Of a stretch of DNA of 64,000 nucleotides, positions 46,826 through 57,900 are shown piece after piece. Each line of letters begins with the position of its first letter. Positions within the stretch are counted from its first letter, which is position 1. Both the position numbers and the translations under genes were made by a program. The notes beneath the pieces were generated by a model that searched no databases, was not told the DNA's origin, and saw only the letters and a program-made list of their open reading frames with translations. The stretch is from the NCBI GenBank assembly GCA_010093515.1, contig MU001693.1, positions 460,886-524,885 on the forward strand. Direction: 5' to 3'. Source of the stretch: Lineolata rhizophorae (lineage: Eukaryota; Ascomycota; Dothideomycetes; Lineolatales; Lineolataceae).

Positions 46826-49154
46826 TCAACCAGGGCGCGGACTTCCCGTGACTGACCGATTTGCCAACCCTTTAAAGAACACAGACAACGCCTCATTCTC
46901 CGCCTTGTCATCTTGGGACGAGAATACGGCGTTTGTCGGGCTGAATGACCCGCCGGACACATCGCGCTCCGATCCAGGCGCTGCGTTCTGTCCTGCCTGG
47001 CCCGCACGCGTAGCTTCGCGGTCCTGAAAGTACGCGAAAATAGTCAGAGGGCAAAAAATTCCGGGAAAGAAAATACTGGAAAGCTTCGACGAGCCTTACC
47101 TTCAACCTTTTCACCACCTCCTCAGCATCAACATGGATGCCCCCAACATTAAACTGCACTGGGCCAATATGTTCCTCCACGACCCCCGATCCCACCGCGC
47201 CCGATGACACCGCAAACCCGCTACCTTCCGGACCCGCACCAAGCCCAGCCGTGGCGCCCGTCTTCCTCGACTCTCTCGCCCTTCGCTCCGCCTCATCCTC
47301 GGCCTTCAACCGCTCTAGTACCTCGAGCTGCTGCGCGAGGAAAGACTGGTTGTCTGTGGCGGGCGTGTCGATACGAGGCCGAGGCTTCCTCGCGCGCGCG
47401 AGGGCCTCCATGCTAGAGGAGCTGGCTACGGCAAGGACGCCCGTGACGTTCGTGGCCGATGAAGGAGGCGTCTTGATTGTGTCTTCGTACATGGCAACTG
47501 CGGAATTGGGCGGCTCAGTCGGGTCGTCGATAAGCTCTTCGTTGTCGGCGATGTCATCTTCAGCATCCTCCTCCACGGTGCCGGTCTGAGCCGCTCCTAC
47601 TGCCATATCGCCATTGCCAGGACTAGCGACACCATCCTCCGCAGCCATCGCAGCGCCGTTCATCGTCGCTGTGCCATTGCTTATACTCCCGGCCGCCGCT
47701 GACAACCCTTCCACTCTTCTCGCTAACCACTCCGGCACCCTGATATCCGAGCTCCACGCTTGGCTCACACCTTCAACATCAAATCCCTCGCGCAAAACTC
47801 TGATCTTTCCCCATGAATCCCAATGTGGCGGCACCAATATGCGTTCTCGATCGACAACATTGTGCTTTAACCTTTGCCCCGGAGCCACCCCACTTGCCGA
47901 ATTGCGGTTCCTCGCCCCTACAGGCGGAACACTGCTCCCTGCGCCCGGCGGCAGCCCCAACGCTGAGTGCACCAGCGCCTGCAACGTGGCGGCTGGCGAC
48001 TCCACTCCACCTACCGCACCACTAGCGCCTCCTCCCGCTCCGCCGTCCGTAGCGACGCTTCCTCCGGGAGGCAGCGCACCGCTGCTAGCGGGCAGCACGT
48101 AGGCGAGGCCGCCGCCATGCTTGAGAAGCAGCGTGCGCAGGTATTGCAGCACGAAGTCAAACTCATCATCGCCCCAACCGCGCTCGCGCTCGAGCGCCGC
48201 CACGCGGTCCGCGCGCTGTGCTACCACAAGCAGGGGCATGCCTAGCGGCTCGTCGTACTCCCCTGGGCCCAACGGAAGGGCAACGCGCGCGGCCGCGTCA
48301 AGCTCGCGTGGATCGGCGCTGGCTGTTGGCGTAGTAGTAGCGGGTGTGCCAGGGCGGTCCGGTGTGGAGATGTCGGCGGCGGAAGCAGCGCTGGGGTGGG
48401 CGTTGGTGCGGCCGGCGCGCCATCGGTCGATGTTTGCTTCAAGGGCATCTTTGGCCTCGTCGGGGAGACCGAGCAGGACGGCGCGTAGGACACGGATCCA
48501 GGCGCGCAGCTGGCGGACCCAAAGCCAGGGGTGGGTCCAGTCAAGTAGGATGACAATAAGAGTGTGCGGGAGCGCTTTGGGCGTTAGGAGAGGGGAGAGG
48601 AGGCGTGCGAAATTAGGATGCGGTGTCGTGAGGAGGTAGAGGGAGAGGCGGGCTAGGACATCTGCGGAGAAGACTTGGTCTCAGCTAAGGTGCTGTGTTG
48701 AGGAATGGCATGGATGTGAACGACACGCACCTTCGTGGTCGGCATCCATCACGTCTTGGTAAGTGTAACCAAGCGCGAACTGGTTCGCGATGGGCGGCTT
48801 TCGATTGCGGTCCGCGGTCGGCGCCTGCTGGCCTCGCCGTGTCGTGCCGAGTGTGTCGAGGAATTCACGCTGTGACTCGGGTGTGCCACCTGTCGCGGAA
48901 AGTATTCTAATGTATTAGCTGTGGGTCGACAAACTGAGAGCCATGATTTCATCTCAATTCACTTTTCGACTGTTGAGGCGCAGTCTTGTCTACTTCAACC
49001 GGGCAGGAGACATTAAGATGGGCACAGTCGTACCTAGTACAAGCACATTCTTCGCTGGCAAACGGCGGCCGCTTGACGCGCCATCTAGCATGCTGGACCA
49101 TATGTCGCGCTTGTTGCCATCGCTGCTTCTAGGCCGGTCATTGTCTGTGCTCAT
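46826..49154 (-). CDS. cytoplasmic dynein light intermediate chain
   Basis: Dynein accessory subunit linking the motor to cargo adaptors. Minus-strand exons 49154-49034, 48889-48731, 48661-47100 and 47023-46826 give 679 residues, with matching phases throughout. The N-terminus reads DIWSSMLDGASSGRRLPAKN, and the joined VLVLGGTPESQREFLDTL is the degenerate P-loop region of the family. FALGYTYQDVMDADHED and LPHTLIVILLDWTHPWLWVR follow, then the VLPPHWDSWGKIRVLREGF-type block. The central and C-terminal parts contain Ala/Gly/Ser-rich inserts. The last exon ends ENEALSVFFKGL...TGSPRPG, the conserved tail. It is divergent from IST3. Confidence 0.93.
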
Positions 49155-49661
49155 GTAGGTCGAAACGCGACGTCCTGTAGCCCGCATAGTGAGGAAGGGA
49201 GTGCGGAGGTGCCAAGGTCGGGAAGTTATAGGGAGTTGTTGCAATGGTGGTATCAAAGCTAAGGCCCGATGGAAAAGAGGACGCTCGAGGACATTTGAAG
49301 GGCGACGTGTTTGATTTTGAAGCAAATTTAGACGATGGCAACAGTATAAGGTGGGTGCTTGAGAGAGTTGCTGTTCGAGAAAAGTCAAGCAGGGTGTAGC
49401 CCGAACGGAGGTGTTTCGTAGGGATGCAGACTGTTTGGTTCGTTTGGCCTATGGCCCTGCATATGCAAAGACTCACCGCCCACTAGACCGCCTTGGGCCC
49501 GGTGTGTTTCTCTGAAGCAGCTTGTGGACCTACCCAGACATCTTCCCTCATCAATTTTGACACTTCCCGTTGCAGAGCAAAACCAGTGTTGAATCAAATC
49601 GATTACTTGCAAAACTCGCACGGTCAATGCTTTCTCTGATAAATACGCACATGCGCACACC
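49155..49661. promoter_or_regulatory. bidirectional promoter region (dynein LIC / IST3)
   Basis: 507 bases separate the ATG of the minus-strand dynein chain from the ATG of the plus-strand IST3. Both leaders and promoters must lie here. No TATA box stands out, and short frames on both strands are ignored. Confidence 0.6.
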
Positions 49662-50399
49662 ATGAACAACGTCCGCGCAATCCAAGAGCTCAACAAGCGA
49701 GAGCTCACCGCCGGTATCTCCACCAGCGCGTCGTGGCACAACGACTACCGCGACACAGCCTTTGTCTTCATTGGCGGACTTCCTTTCGATCTCTCAGAGG
49801 GAGACGTCATCACCATCTTCTCCCAATTCGGCGAGCCCGTCTGGCTTAAGCTCGCGCGTGACAAGGAAACCGGTAAAAGCAGAGGCTTCGGCTGGCTCAA
49901 GTATGAGGATCAGCGGAGTACAGATCTAGCAGTAGACAATCTAGGAGGCACCAAGGTTTTGGGGAGGACGTTAAGGGTGGACCATGCAAGGTATAAGCCA
50001 AGAGAGAATGAGGACATGGAGGAGAATGCCCTGAAGCTGGTCGATGGCGGCATGGCTGGCCAGAGAAATGGACGAGGTGGCCTCGATATAGGGGGAGACG
50101 AAAGTGATGATGATGAGAGGAGAAGAAGGAAGAGACATGAGCGTAGGAAGTGTGAGAGACGCGATCGGGACGATGGCACTGAACGCGATGGCGAGGAAGA
50201 AGGGCGAAGACGTCGGAGGCGGGAACACCACAACCGGGATAGCGACTACGACGAGCAGAGAGATGGTCGGGCGCAGGATAGAGAACGTGAACGACGTCAT
50301 CGCCGTCATCACCGCCGTTCTCGCTCGCGAAGCCCTGCATCTCGCGACCCCAATGGCTTCGAGGACGACCGCCGTCGGCGGAGCCGAAACGCACACTAG
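49662..50399 (+). CDS. IST3: Ist3/Snu17-like RNA-binding protein of the U2 snRNP and RES complex
   Basis: Pre-mRNA splicing and retention factor. Intronless, 245 residues. The N-terminus (NVRAIQELNKRELTAGI and SASWHNDYRDTAFVFIGGLP) is the signature of the Ist3/Cwf29/RBMX2 group. The RRM spans about residues 32-112, with RNP2 FVFIGGLP and RNP1 KSRGFGWLKY. HARYKPRENED after the RRM matches the segment that binds Bud13 and Pml1 in yeast. The tail is a long Arg/Asp/Glu/His-rich repeat, more extended than in yeast, ending with SRSRSP. Start is the ATG immediately before the family N-terminus. Confidence 0.95.
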   Translation: MNNVRAIQELNKRELTAGISTSASWHNDYRDTAFVFIGGLPFDLSEGDVITIFSQFGEPVWLKLARDKETGKSRGFGWLKYEDQRSTDLAVDNLGGTKVLGRTLRVDHARYKPRENEDMEENALKLVDGGMAGQRNGRGGLDIGGDESDDDERRRRKRHERRKCERRDRDDGTERDGEEEGRRRRRREHHNRDSDYDEQRDGRAQDRERERRHRRHHRRSRSRSPASRDPNGFEDDRRRRSRNAH

Positions 50400-50644
50400 A
50401 CACGAGCTCTACCAGCTTATACTACTTGATTTCGCTAATATGACATAATTATTTAAATTACTCGTGGGTAAGTTCCCTAAGTTGAGCTAGACTGCTACCT
50501 AGCTGTCCAAATATTGAAACTTGAACATTTCAGTAAACGATCTACCTATTGCCTTACTTCCGTGGCATCTTGTTCGAGCAAATCATCGAGGAAATTGGGA
50601 CTCCCAAAACTCTGAACGCAACTGGGCAGAATTCTTCCGGCGTT

Positions 50645-51439
50645 CTACATTGCAAGACCGCCGCCGTTGGTACTAACAATCTCACCCGCCATATTCGCAT
50701 CCTTCATACAATATATATATGCCTCAGCGACATCCTCCACCTTTCCCATGACACCTGTGGTCATTTTCTCCTCGAACATTTTCATCATCGCCTCAACCTG
50801 CCCTGCTGGAAATGCGCCCCAGAACTCAGTAAGGACGGCGCCCGGCGAGATGACATTAACCCTCAACGGCTTCAAGTCCACACTAAGGGACTTAGCCAAG
50901 ATAAAAATGGCGGCCCCGTAACCAATACCAGACGATACGCCTGGCCGTGGCTTCTGTGCCATGAGCCCACTCGTCAACGTCAGGGACGAGCCTGGGCCAG
51001 GGTTCATGTAGCTCGGACAGTGCTTGGCCAGCAAGAGCGACCCAAAGTATCGTACCATGCCGCTCTGGATCATATCGGGCATGTCGGTTTCGGCAATGGG
51101 CTTGTATTTCAGCGCATCGCCGGCCGTCATAACGACATGGTCTAGCTTGCCGCCGGCGACGGTAGACTCGAGCAGTGCTTTGATGTTGGCGTCAATGGTG
51201 TCTTGGTTGGACAAGTCGGTTGCAGGGCCGCCGACGACGGCGGAGGCCCGTGAGGGGTATGCCGAGGTGAGTTTAGAGACAGCTTTGGAGATACGCTCGG
51301 AGTTCGATGAGGCGACGATGACGCGGGCGGCGCCACTCTCGAGGCAGGCTTCAGCGACCCCGTAGCCGATACCAGAGGTACCGCCGAGAATGAGGACGTG
51401 CTTGTTTGCGAGCTTGTTGAATTTGGTTTGGTCGGGCAT
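50645..51439 (-). CDS. atypical short-chain dehydrogenase/reductase
   Basis: Intronless 264-residue SDR. The NAD(P) motif is GGTSGIG at residues about 19-25, with a following Ala-Ser-Ser-Asn-Ser-Glu-Arg that favours NADP. The NAG equivalent is MTAG. The Ser of the catalytic set is present in TLTSG, but the normal Tyr-x3-Lys is absent: the region reads PGVSSGIGYGAAIFILAKSL, so no YxxxK can be placed. The downstream RVNVISPGAVLTEF is normal. Fungi have a group of SDRs like this. It may bind cofactor or act by another mechanism. The start ATG is well placed before the nucleotide-binding strand. Confidence 0.9.
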   Translation of the reverse strand: MPDQTKFNKLANKHVLILGGTSGIGYGVAEACLESGAARVIVASSNSERISKAVSKLTSAYPSRASAVVGGPATDLSNQDTIDANIKALLESTVAGGKLDHVVMTAGDALKYKPIAETDMPDMIQSGMVRYFGSLLLAKHCPSYMNPGPGSSLTLTSGLMAQKPRPGVSSGIGYGAAIFILAKSLSVDLKPLRVNVISPGAVLTEFWGAFPAGQVEAMMKMFEEKMTTGVMGKVEDVAEAYIYCMKDANMAGEIVSTNGGGLAM

Positions 51440-51955
51440 CTTGAAGATGTGCAGGTGGGTTGGTGAGATAGAAATTGAGGATGAAGTGCTCTATGCAATT
51501 GGGCTTGGACGAGTGGAGTTCCTGAACTTCAAGAGCTAAGCGTTGCTTGATGGACTGTAGTCTTTGTGTTCAGGACATGATGACTTCCTTTATATGCCAC
51601 CGTCTAGTTGAGGCCTTGTATCTCGACCGTGTGTCTCACCTCCACTGGCTCGTCATACATCGACAGATGTCTCCATCGCCAAGCAGCATTCCTTTCGGAC
51701 TTAGAATCTGCCCGACCTAACGCCGCATGAACTGTGCCTAGGTTACGCAGCAGCCCTCGCAATTGAGGGGATCGCTTCAGCTGTTGGTGATACGAAGAGC
51801 GGATTTAGCGGAGTTTATGTCAAACACTTGGGTCCTGTTCTAATTGGCTCGGCCTAGTCACTGACCGAATGGAGATGTGTGCCAAAAAAGCCATCACCAT
51901 GGTATCAATTTTAGAGCCAGCTCCGGTCCATAGAAGACGCGGGCCAATTAAATGT

Positions 51956-51970
51956 CCGACGGTCCGTCGG
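51956..51970. promoter_or_regulatory. perfect palindrome CGG-T-CCG, candidate Zn2Cys6 site
   Basis: CCGACGG-T-CCGTCGG is a perfect inverted repeat with one central base, about 520 bases before the SDR start. Zn2Cys6 regulators bind paired CGG/CCG triplets, so this is a candidate site. A CCAAT sequence lies just before it and a second CCGACCGG nearby. Confidence 0.5.
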
Positions 51971-52433
51971 GGGGAAAGTAACTCCGACCGGAATGGTCAA
52001 AATCCAACTGGAAGAAAATAAATGAGAGGGAGAGAAGTTCCTACTGAACTTTCAAGACAGTACAAGCTCACCACGTCAACCACCAAAACAAGGGGTGGAT
52101 TGAATTAGTCTGGTATCATGAAATTGAATTTTAGAGAGCGAAGTTGGCTGGATGCCATGTTATAATCATAGCTTGCATTAGTGTATTGTTCTGTTTACCG
52201 TACGCGGCAACGTAGTATTGTGTCTTTGATAGGCTAGCACATTCGAAGCGGGCTTTTGGCGTTGCAAAGGTGGGATGCACTTACTATGTAGTTGGGTTAG
52301 GACTTATAAGTGTATGTCGGAGGGCGGGGCTCCTAGTTGGTAGCCTGACATACGCAGGAGCACGCTGAGGCTATTCGATTTGATATTAGCAATTGTCTGT
52401 CGCGTATTTTTGATACCAAGTTTTCGATTTTAG

Positions 52434-52510
52434 GAAAAAATTTTTTTTTATTATATTTATTCACAAAAAAAAAGAAAAAAAGAAAAAAAAAGAAGAAAAA
52501 AAAAGAAGAT
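52434..52510. repeat. A/T homopolymer and purine tract
   Basis: A run of A then T (52435-52449), followed by a run of A interrupted by single G (52465-52509). It is an asymmetric polypurine stretch, often a nucleosome-poor promoter element in fungi. Confidence 0.8.
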
Positions 52511-52512
52511 TT

Positions 52513-52518
52513 CACGTG
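52513..52518. promoter_or_regulatory. CACGTG E-box
   Basis: Palindromic bHLH-type site 282 bases upstream of the Bax-inhibitor-family start, directly next to the purine tract. Function is inferred only from the motif. Confidence 0.35.
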
Positions 52519-52799
52519 CGGCATAGGCAAGCAATCCAAGCATTCTGATTGGTCCATGCAGTGCTCCCCGCTCGGCAGCCGGAACAAAGCGGGCGCCGCA
52601 TGAAGCGGCGCAAGTCACCGGGTGGCTCAGCCTTCATCATCGACTGTCTCGCCATCCACCGCTTTCCTCCGCCTTCTACCCTCATCTTCCCCAGAATAAC
52701 TCGTCCTGCGGGCTTTTTCGTTCTTCGGTCTCAGTTTCTTCAACATCGCCAGCTTCAAACCCTGACTTTTTTTGTTTGCTAGTTATCACACGGCCCATC

Positions 52800-53747
52800 A
52801 TGTCCAACGCTCGCTACCAGCCTGCGCCGACGCGCGACTCGTTCGAGGAGCCGCAGCGCTACAGCCAGCCGCCGCCATCGTACCAGGATGCCGAGCAATC
52901 CACTAACGAGGCCCTACTGGGTGGCGTGCCGCGTGGTGTCGACGACAATATGCCGGACGACTTCAAGTTCGGCGGCGTGGTGGCCGAGGCGACACTGGAT
53001 ATTCGGATGGCGTTTATCCGGAAGGTGTATGCAATTCTGTAAGTACTTCGGTTCCTGTTCTTTTACCTTCGACGCTCGGATTGAACGGCTCGTGTAGGAT
53101 CACGCACAGAGCATTGCGACAACAAGTTGCTGACATAGCCGTCTCTTCGCAGTACTGTGCAGCTCCTTGCTACGGCTGCCCTCTCAGCCGTGTCCTTCTT
53201 CAGCACCGGCTACAAGACATGGATCCAGACACACTCGTGGATGATGTGGGTGTCGCTCTTCGGAGCTATCGGCTTCATGCTCCTGACGTACTGGAAGCGC
53301 AAGTCGTATCCTGCCAACCTGCTCTTCCTGGGTGGTTTCACGGCGCTCGAGGCCTACAGCATTAGCGTCATTACGTCCTTTTACGACGTGCGCATCGTAC
53401 TCGAGGCCCTCATCTTCACCCTCGCCATCTTCGTCGTCCTTACGCTCTTCGCCTGCCAGACAAAGTACGACTTCACGTCATGGATGCCTTACTTGTTTGG
53501 TGGCCTCTGGGTCCTCATCATCTTCGGTTTCATGGCCGCCTTCTTCCCTTACAACAGCAAGGTCGAGCTCGGATACGGCATCGTTGCTGCGCTCATCTTC
53601 AGCGGCTACATCCTGGTCGACACGCAGCTGGTCATAAGGCACTACCACGTCGAGGAGGAGGTCGCGGCAGCTATCTCGCTCTACTTGGATGTCATCAACC
53701 TTTTCCTAGCCATCCTGCGGATCCTCAACAGCCAGAACAACAACTAG
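52800..53747 (+). CDS. Bax inhibitor-1/LFG (TMBIM) family membrane protein
   Basis: Orthologue-like of yeast Bxi1/Ybh3, an ER or vacuolar membrane protein linked to calcium and stress-induced death. Exons 52800-53038 and 53153-53747 give 277 residues; the intron is phase 2 with GTAAGT and TCGCAG. A Pro/Gln-rich cytosolic N-terminus (PPPSYQDAEQ, about residues 26-35) precedes the signature IRMAFIRKVYAILTVQLLAT, rebuilt by splicing. Seven hydrophobic segments follow. The C-terminal half carries the family block GYILVDTQLVIRHYHVEEEV and ASISLYLDVINLF-like AAISLYLDVINLF. The family residue pair of Asp near the C-terminus is present. Confidence 0.95.
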
Positions 53748-54945
53748 ACAACGGAGCTTCCCCGCCGCGTAGAATGGATGGGAAAATGGCCTTTTTTTTG
53801 GGTTTGAAGGGCTGGCACGGGTATTGGCATAGGGTGGGTTGGCCGACTGGATCCAGAACAGTTGCGTTTGGCTGGCTTATCGGCGTTGGCATGAACATTG
53901 GCTTGATCGTGTATGCAACTAGTGCAGGAAGCTTCTAGTGTTTTATTTATTACACCTTCATTTTCGTTCTCGGTCTTAGGCGCTGTGAATACATACAGCG
54001 GGTCTGACGGGTGCGATGAGGAGCCTCATGAGCCATGACTTCGCCGTTTGCATCTAGTAAAATTTTGGACGCTTTCCCAAGTGACGTTCACTACGTGCGC
54101 CTAGGGCGAATGCGCTTTAGAGGGCGATGGCCACTCAGGCGTGCTCGGGCGAGCTCCCACGGAGCTGGGGCGACTTCATTTGTCAATCACGATGCGAGGA
54201 ACCCCGCGGTGCCGTCGAGCTCGGGGCCCTGCGCAGGGCGTCACGCCGAGGGGCTGGCCCGCCAGCCTGCCAGCGCGCGGATCATCGGTTGTGCCGGGCC
54301 AGCCGCCGCGCCTGAGACAAGCCCGCGGCCAAGGCCCATCTCACCTCGCCCAAGATAGATTGTGACTCGGGAGTCGAGCGAAGAGCGAGAGGGGGTACTT
54401 TTTCTTCGCGTTCGCATTTCTCGAGCCCTGCAGGGAAAGAGGTGGGCAGAGACATGAATTGCCCATTCCCGAGATCCTCGTGCATCACTCCGCTTCTCCA
54501 CTGCTGAGCCGGTCCTGCAATCCGATCCCCCGCCTCCTAAACGTCCTGTAGCACGTTTCATTCAATCCGTTCGCCGTCATTTTCCCCTAGCATAAGCTGC
54601 CAGAAGGGAGCACAGGTCTGCCTACCTGTTTAGCACCACAACTATACTTGGCCCCCTCGCTCCCTATCGGCAGCACTGAGCACCCGCCCCAAGCTCCGTT
54701 GACCGAAGCACCCCGGCTACACCTCCGCTGGCGCGAAACATAAGCAGCCTCCCGCGTACTCTAACGCCCAACACCAAACAGCTGAGCAAGCAAGGTGTGG
54801 GAACGAGCAAGCTCGGACGTAGCAGCAGACAGGAGCACGGCGGGCCTCCTCCCTTTCCCGGCGGCCGTCGAGGCCCATCCATCTTCCTCCCACCTCACGT
54901 GTCCTCCCGTTCTCCGCCCTCTCTCTCGGCCTCCTCTCCTCCACA
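53748..54945. other. intergenic, promoter of GYP2-like gene
   Basis: About 1.2 kb. The first part is the 3' end of the Bax-inhibitor gene; the last 300 bases are C/T-rich and form the presumed leader of the Rab-GAP gene. Frames on both strands lack domains. Confidence 0.55.
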
Positions 54946-57900
54946 ATGTTCAACCTGTCCAACCTCGTGCAAAAGGCGCAATCCTTCATCGACCCCTCGG
55001 CGCTGCCCTCCTTCGCCGGCGGCGCGCCTCGCTCCGACCGCCCTTCCAAAGCCACCCTCTTCCGCCACCAATTCCGGCTCCCCGACTCGCAGAATCCACT
55101 GCACGAGATCACGGCCGAGCTGACGCTCCCCTCATCCCAGAGCGGCTCTAACGCAAACCGTCCGCCTCACGCGGGTGCCGCAGCAGGGGCGCCCGCACCG
55201 CCCGGGACCAATGCGGCACAAGCGGCGTATGGCGCCGGCGGCGCGGACGGCGGCAAGGACCAGTACCGGCTCCCCGGCGCGCACTACGTGGGCCGGCTGC
55301 ACCTGTCGGAGCAGTTCCTGTGCTTCTCGACGAGCGGGTCGTCGTTCGTGAGCTCGGCGAGCACGTCGGCGTCGTCGGTCTTCACGGGCCAGACGCACGG
55401 CGCCGGCCCCGCCGGCAACGGCTTCACGCTGCCGCTGTGCGCCATTCGCCGCGTCGAGCGCCTGTCGAGCCAAAGCTACATGTTCGCGCTGGCCATCACG
55501 ACGTGGAATGGGTTTGGGGGTGAGGGCGGCGCTGGTGGCAAGGGAGGGGCCGGCGGGGGGAAAGGAGGGGTGGCGGCTGCTACTGGGAGCGGGCTGGGTC
55601 ACAAGTTCACGGTGCAGCTGGCGGGGAGCAGACAGCAGTGCGAGCGCTTCTGCGACGCGCTGAAGAGGGGCCTGAGGGAGGGCGTCAAGGAGGTGGAGCA
55701 TCTAAAGGCCATCGTGCAGGACTGCTACTCGGAATACCTGATCTGGCTAGATACGCCCGAGGCGAAGGAGAGCGGTAGGGACGGCACCAAGCCCGCGAGG
55801 GAGCCACCCGATACGGGGCTCGGCATGATGCGCGCCTTTGGCTATCCTGGCGACGCGCGGAAGCTTAGGGATAAGAGCAAGATACGCCTGTGGAGGGAGT
55901 ATCTGCGCGAGAACGGCAGGAACGCGACGCTGATCCGGCAGCCGACCTTTCACAAGCTCATTCGCGTGGGGTTGCCCAACCGCTTGAGAGGCGAGATATG
56001 GGAGCTGACGTCGGGATCGTTCTTCTTGAGGCTGCAGCACCCGAATCTGTACAAAGATACGCTGGAGAAGCACGTCGGGCGCGAGTCTCTCGCTATCGAT
56101 GAGATCGAGAAGGATCTCAATAGGAGCTTGCCGGAATACGAGGGTTTCCAGAGCGAGGAAGGGATCGGCAGATTGAGAAGGGTTTTGACGGCATATAGCT
56201 GGACGAACCCGGAGGTTGGATACTGCCAGGCCATGAATATCGTGGTGGCTGCGTTGCTAATGTTTGTCTTACCTGGCTGATCGTGAGACGCCATCTGCTA
56301 ATTTCGGTCTCCACAGCTACATGTCCGAATCGCAAGCGTTTTTCCTCCTATCGATCCTGTGCGATCGGCTTCTTCCCGGTTATTACAGCACCACTATGTA
56401 CGGCACCCTGCTAGACCAGCGCGTCTTTGAATCCCTGGTTGAGAAGACAATGCCCATTCTATGGGAGCACTTGGTCAAATCTGACGTGCAACTCTCCGTC
56501 GTCTCGCTTCCCTGGTTTCTCTCCCTCTACATTAACAGCATGCCCCTCATCTTCGCCTTCCGTGTGCTCGACATGTTCTTCCTCGAGGGACCCAAGGTAC
56601 TCTTCCAGATCGGCCTAGCCATCCTGCGCCTTAACGGTGAGGAGCTGCTCGAGGCCACCGACGACGGCACTTTCATCACGGTGCTCAAGTCGTACTTCTC
56701 CCGCCTCGACGAGTCGGCACATCCCAAATCCGAAAACCCAAAGCTGCGTCAAGTCACTAGATTCCAGGAGCTCATTGTTGTCGCGTTCAAGGAATTCGCC
56801 GGGATCACGCAGAACACGATTAGCGAGCAGCGCGCCAAGCACAAGGAGGCCGTGCTGGACAACATCGAGAGCTTTGCCAAACGCACTTCGATCCGCAACC
56901 TGGGCCCGGACAGCAAGCGCCTGAGCCTCAATGACCTCGGATTCCTCTACGACCGGTTCTATGGAGTTTTGTATGAGCGCCAGCAGCGCGCACAGGTAAT
57001 CCAGATGGAGAAGGATAGGGTGGCGAGGCAGAAGTTGGGGAGCAGGATTAGAGCAACGGAGGTGGTGACGGGTATTGCGGGTAATACGTCGGTTGAGATG
57101 GGCAGAGTAGCGCTGGGGCCGAGTCCGACGCAAATGGACTATGACGGGTTTAGAGAGTTTTTGGCTGGTGAGTTTACGTTTTTGTTGTCCTCGGGCACGC
57201 GTCTTTTGATGTGCTTTGATTGAGTAAATGGTAATGTTTTTTACCTAGGTATCGCGCGATGGGCGGTGACGGATTCGCCCAGCAGCCCACAGAGGGATCC
57301 CAACGATGCGGAGAAATCCCCCTACTACGGCACGAACGGACGGAACAGGAGTGTCTCTCTACCGCCATGGGGTTCGAGCCCGGAGCCGGCCGATCACGAC
57401 TTCATGCGGCGACTGTTTCACCGCTGGGACGTTAGCGGTGAGGGCTCCCTCTCGCTACAGAATGTGGTCACGGGCTTCGCGTACGTCAAGGGCTCGCGCG
57501 ATATCATGTCAAACATCAGCTATTTCTTCGAGCTATACGATGACGACGGCGACGGCAAGGTAGATCGCGAGGGCATCCTCAGGATATCTGAGGCGCTCTT
57601 GTTTCTTAGCCGGCGCGGCTTCGAAGGCAACTACTTGAGTCCGGCGAGCTCGATGACGGAACTTCAACCCGGTAGCGCGGGCGGGGCTGCGAACGGTGGA
57701 GGAGGAGTGAACGGAGAGAACGGACGGAGCCATAATCGCGATGAGATGTTTCTAAGTAGTGTGTCGGCTTTCATAAGAAGATGCTTCGAATACGCGGATC
57801 CAGACCACGGCTTGGGCAGCAAGAATCAGCAACGAAGCACGCCTAAGCAACAGCGGGTGGATTCGAACGGACCGCCGTCTACCAGCCTTGAAAACTTCTC

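Larger units (their letters stand above)
51440..52799. other. divergent intergenic region (SDR / Bax-inhibitor gene)
   Basis: About 1.36 kb. It holds a CCAAT box (51943-51949 region), a perfect palindrome (51956-51970), an A/T homopolymer tract (52434-52510) and a CACGTG hexamer (52513-52518). No gene was seen. Confidence 0.6.
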
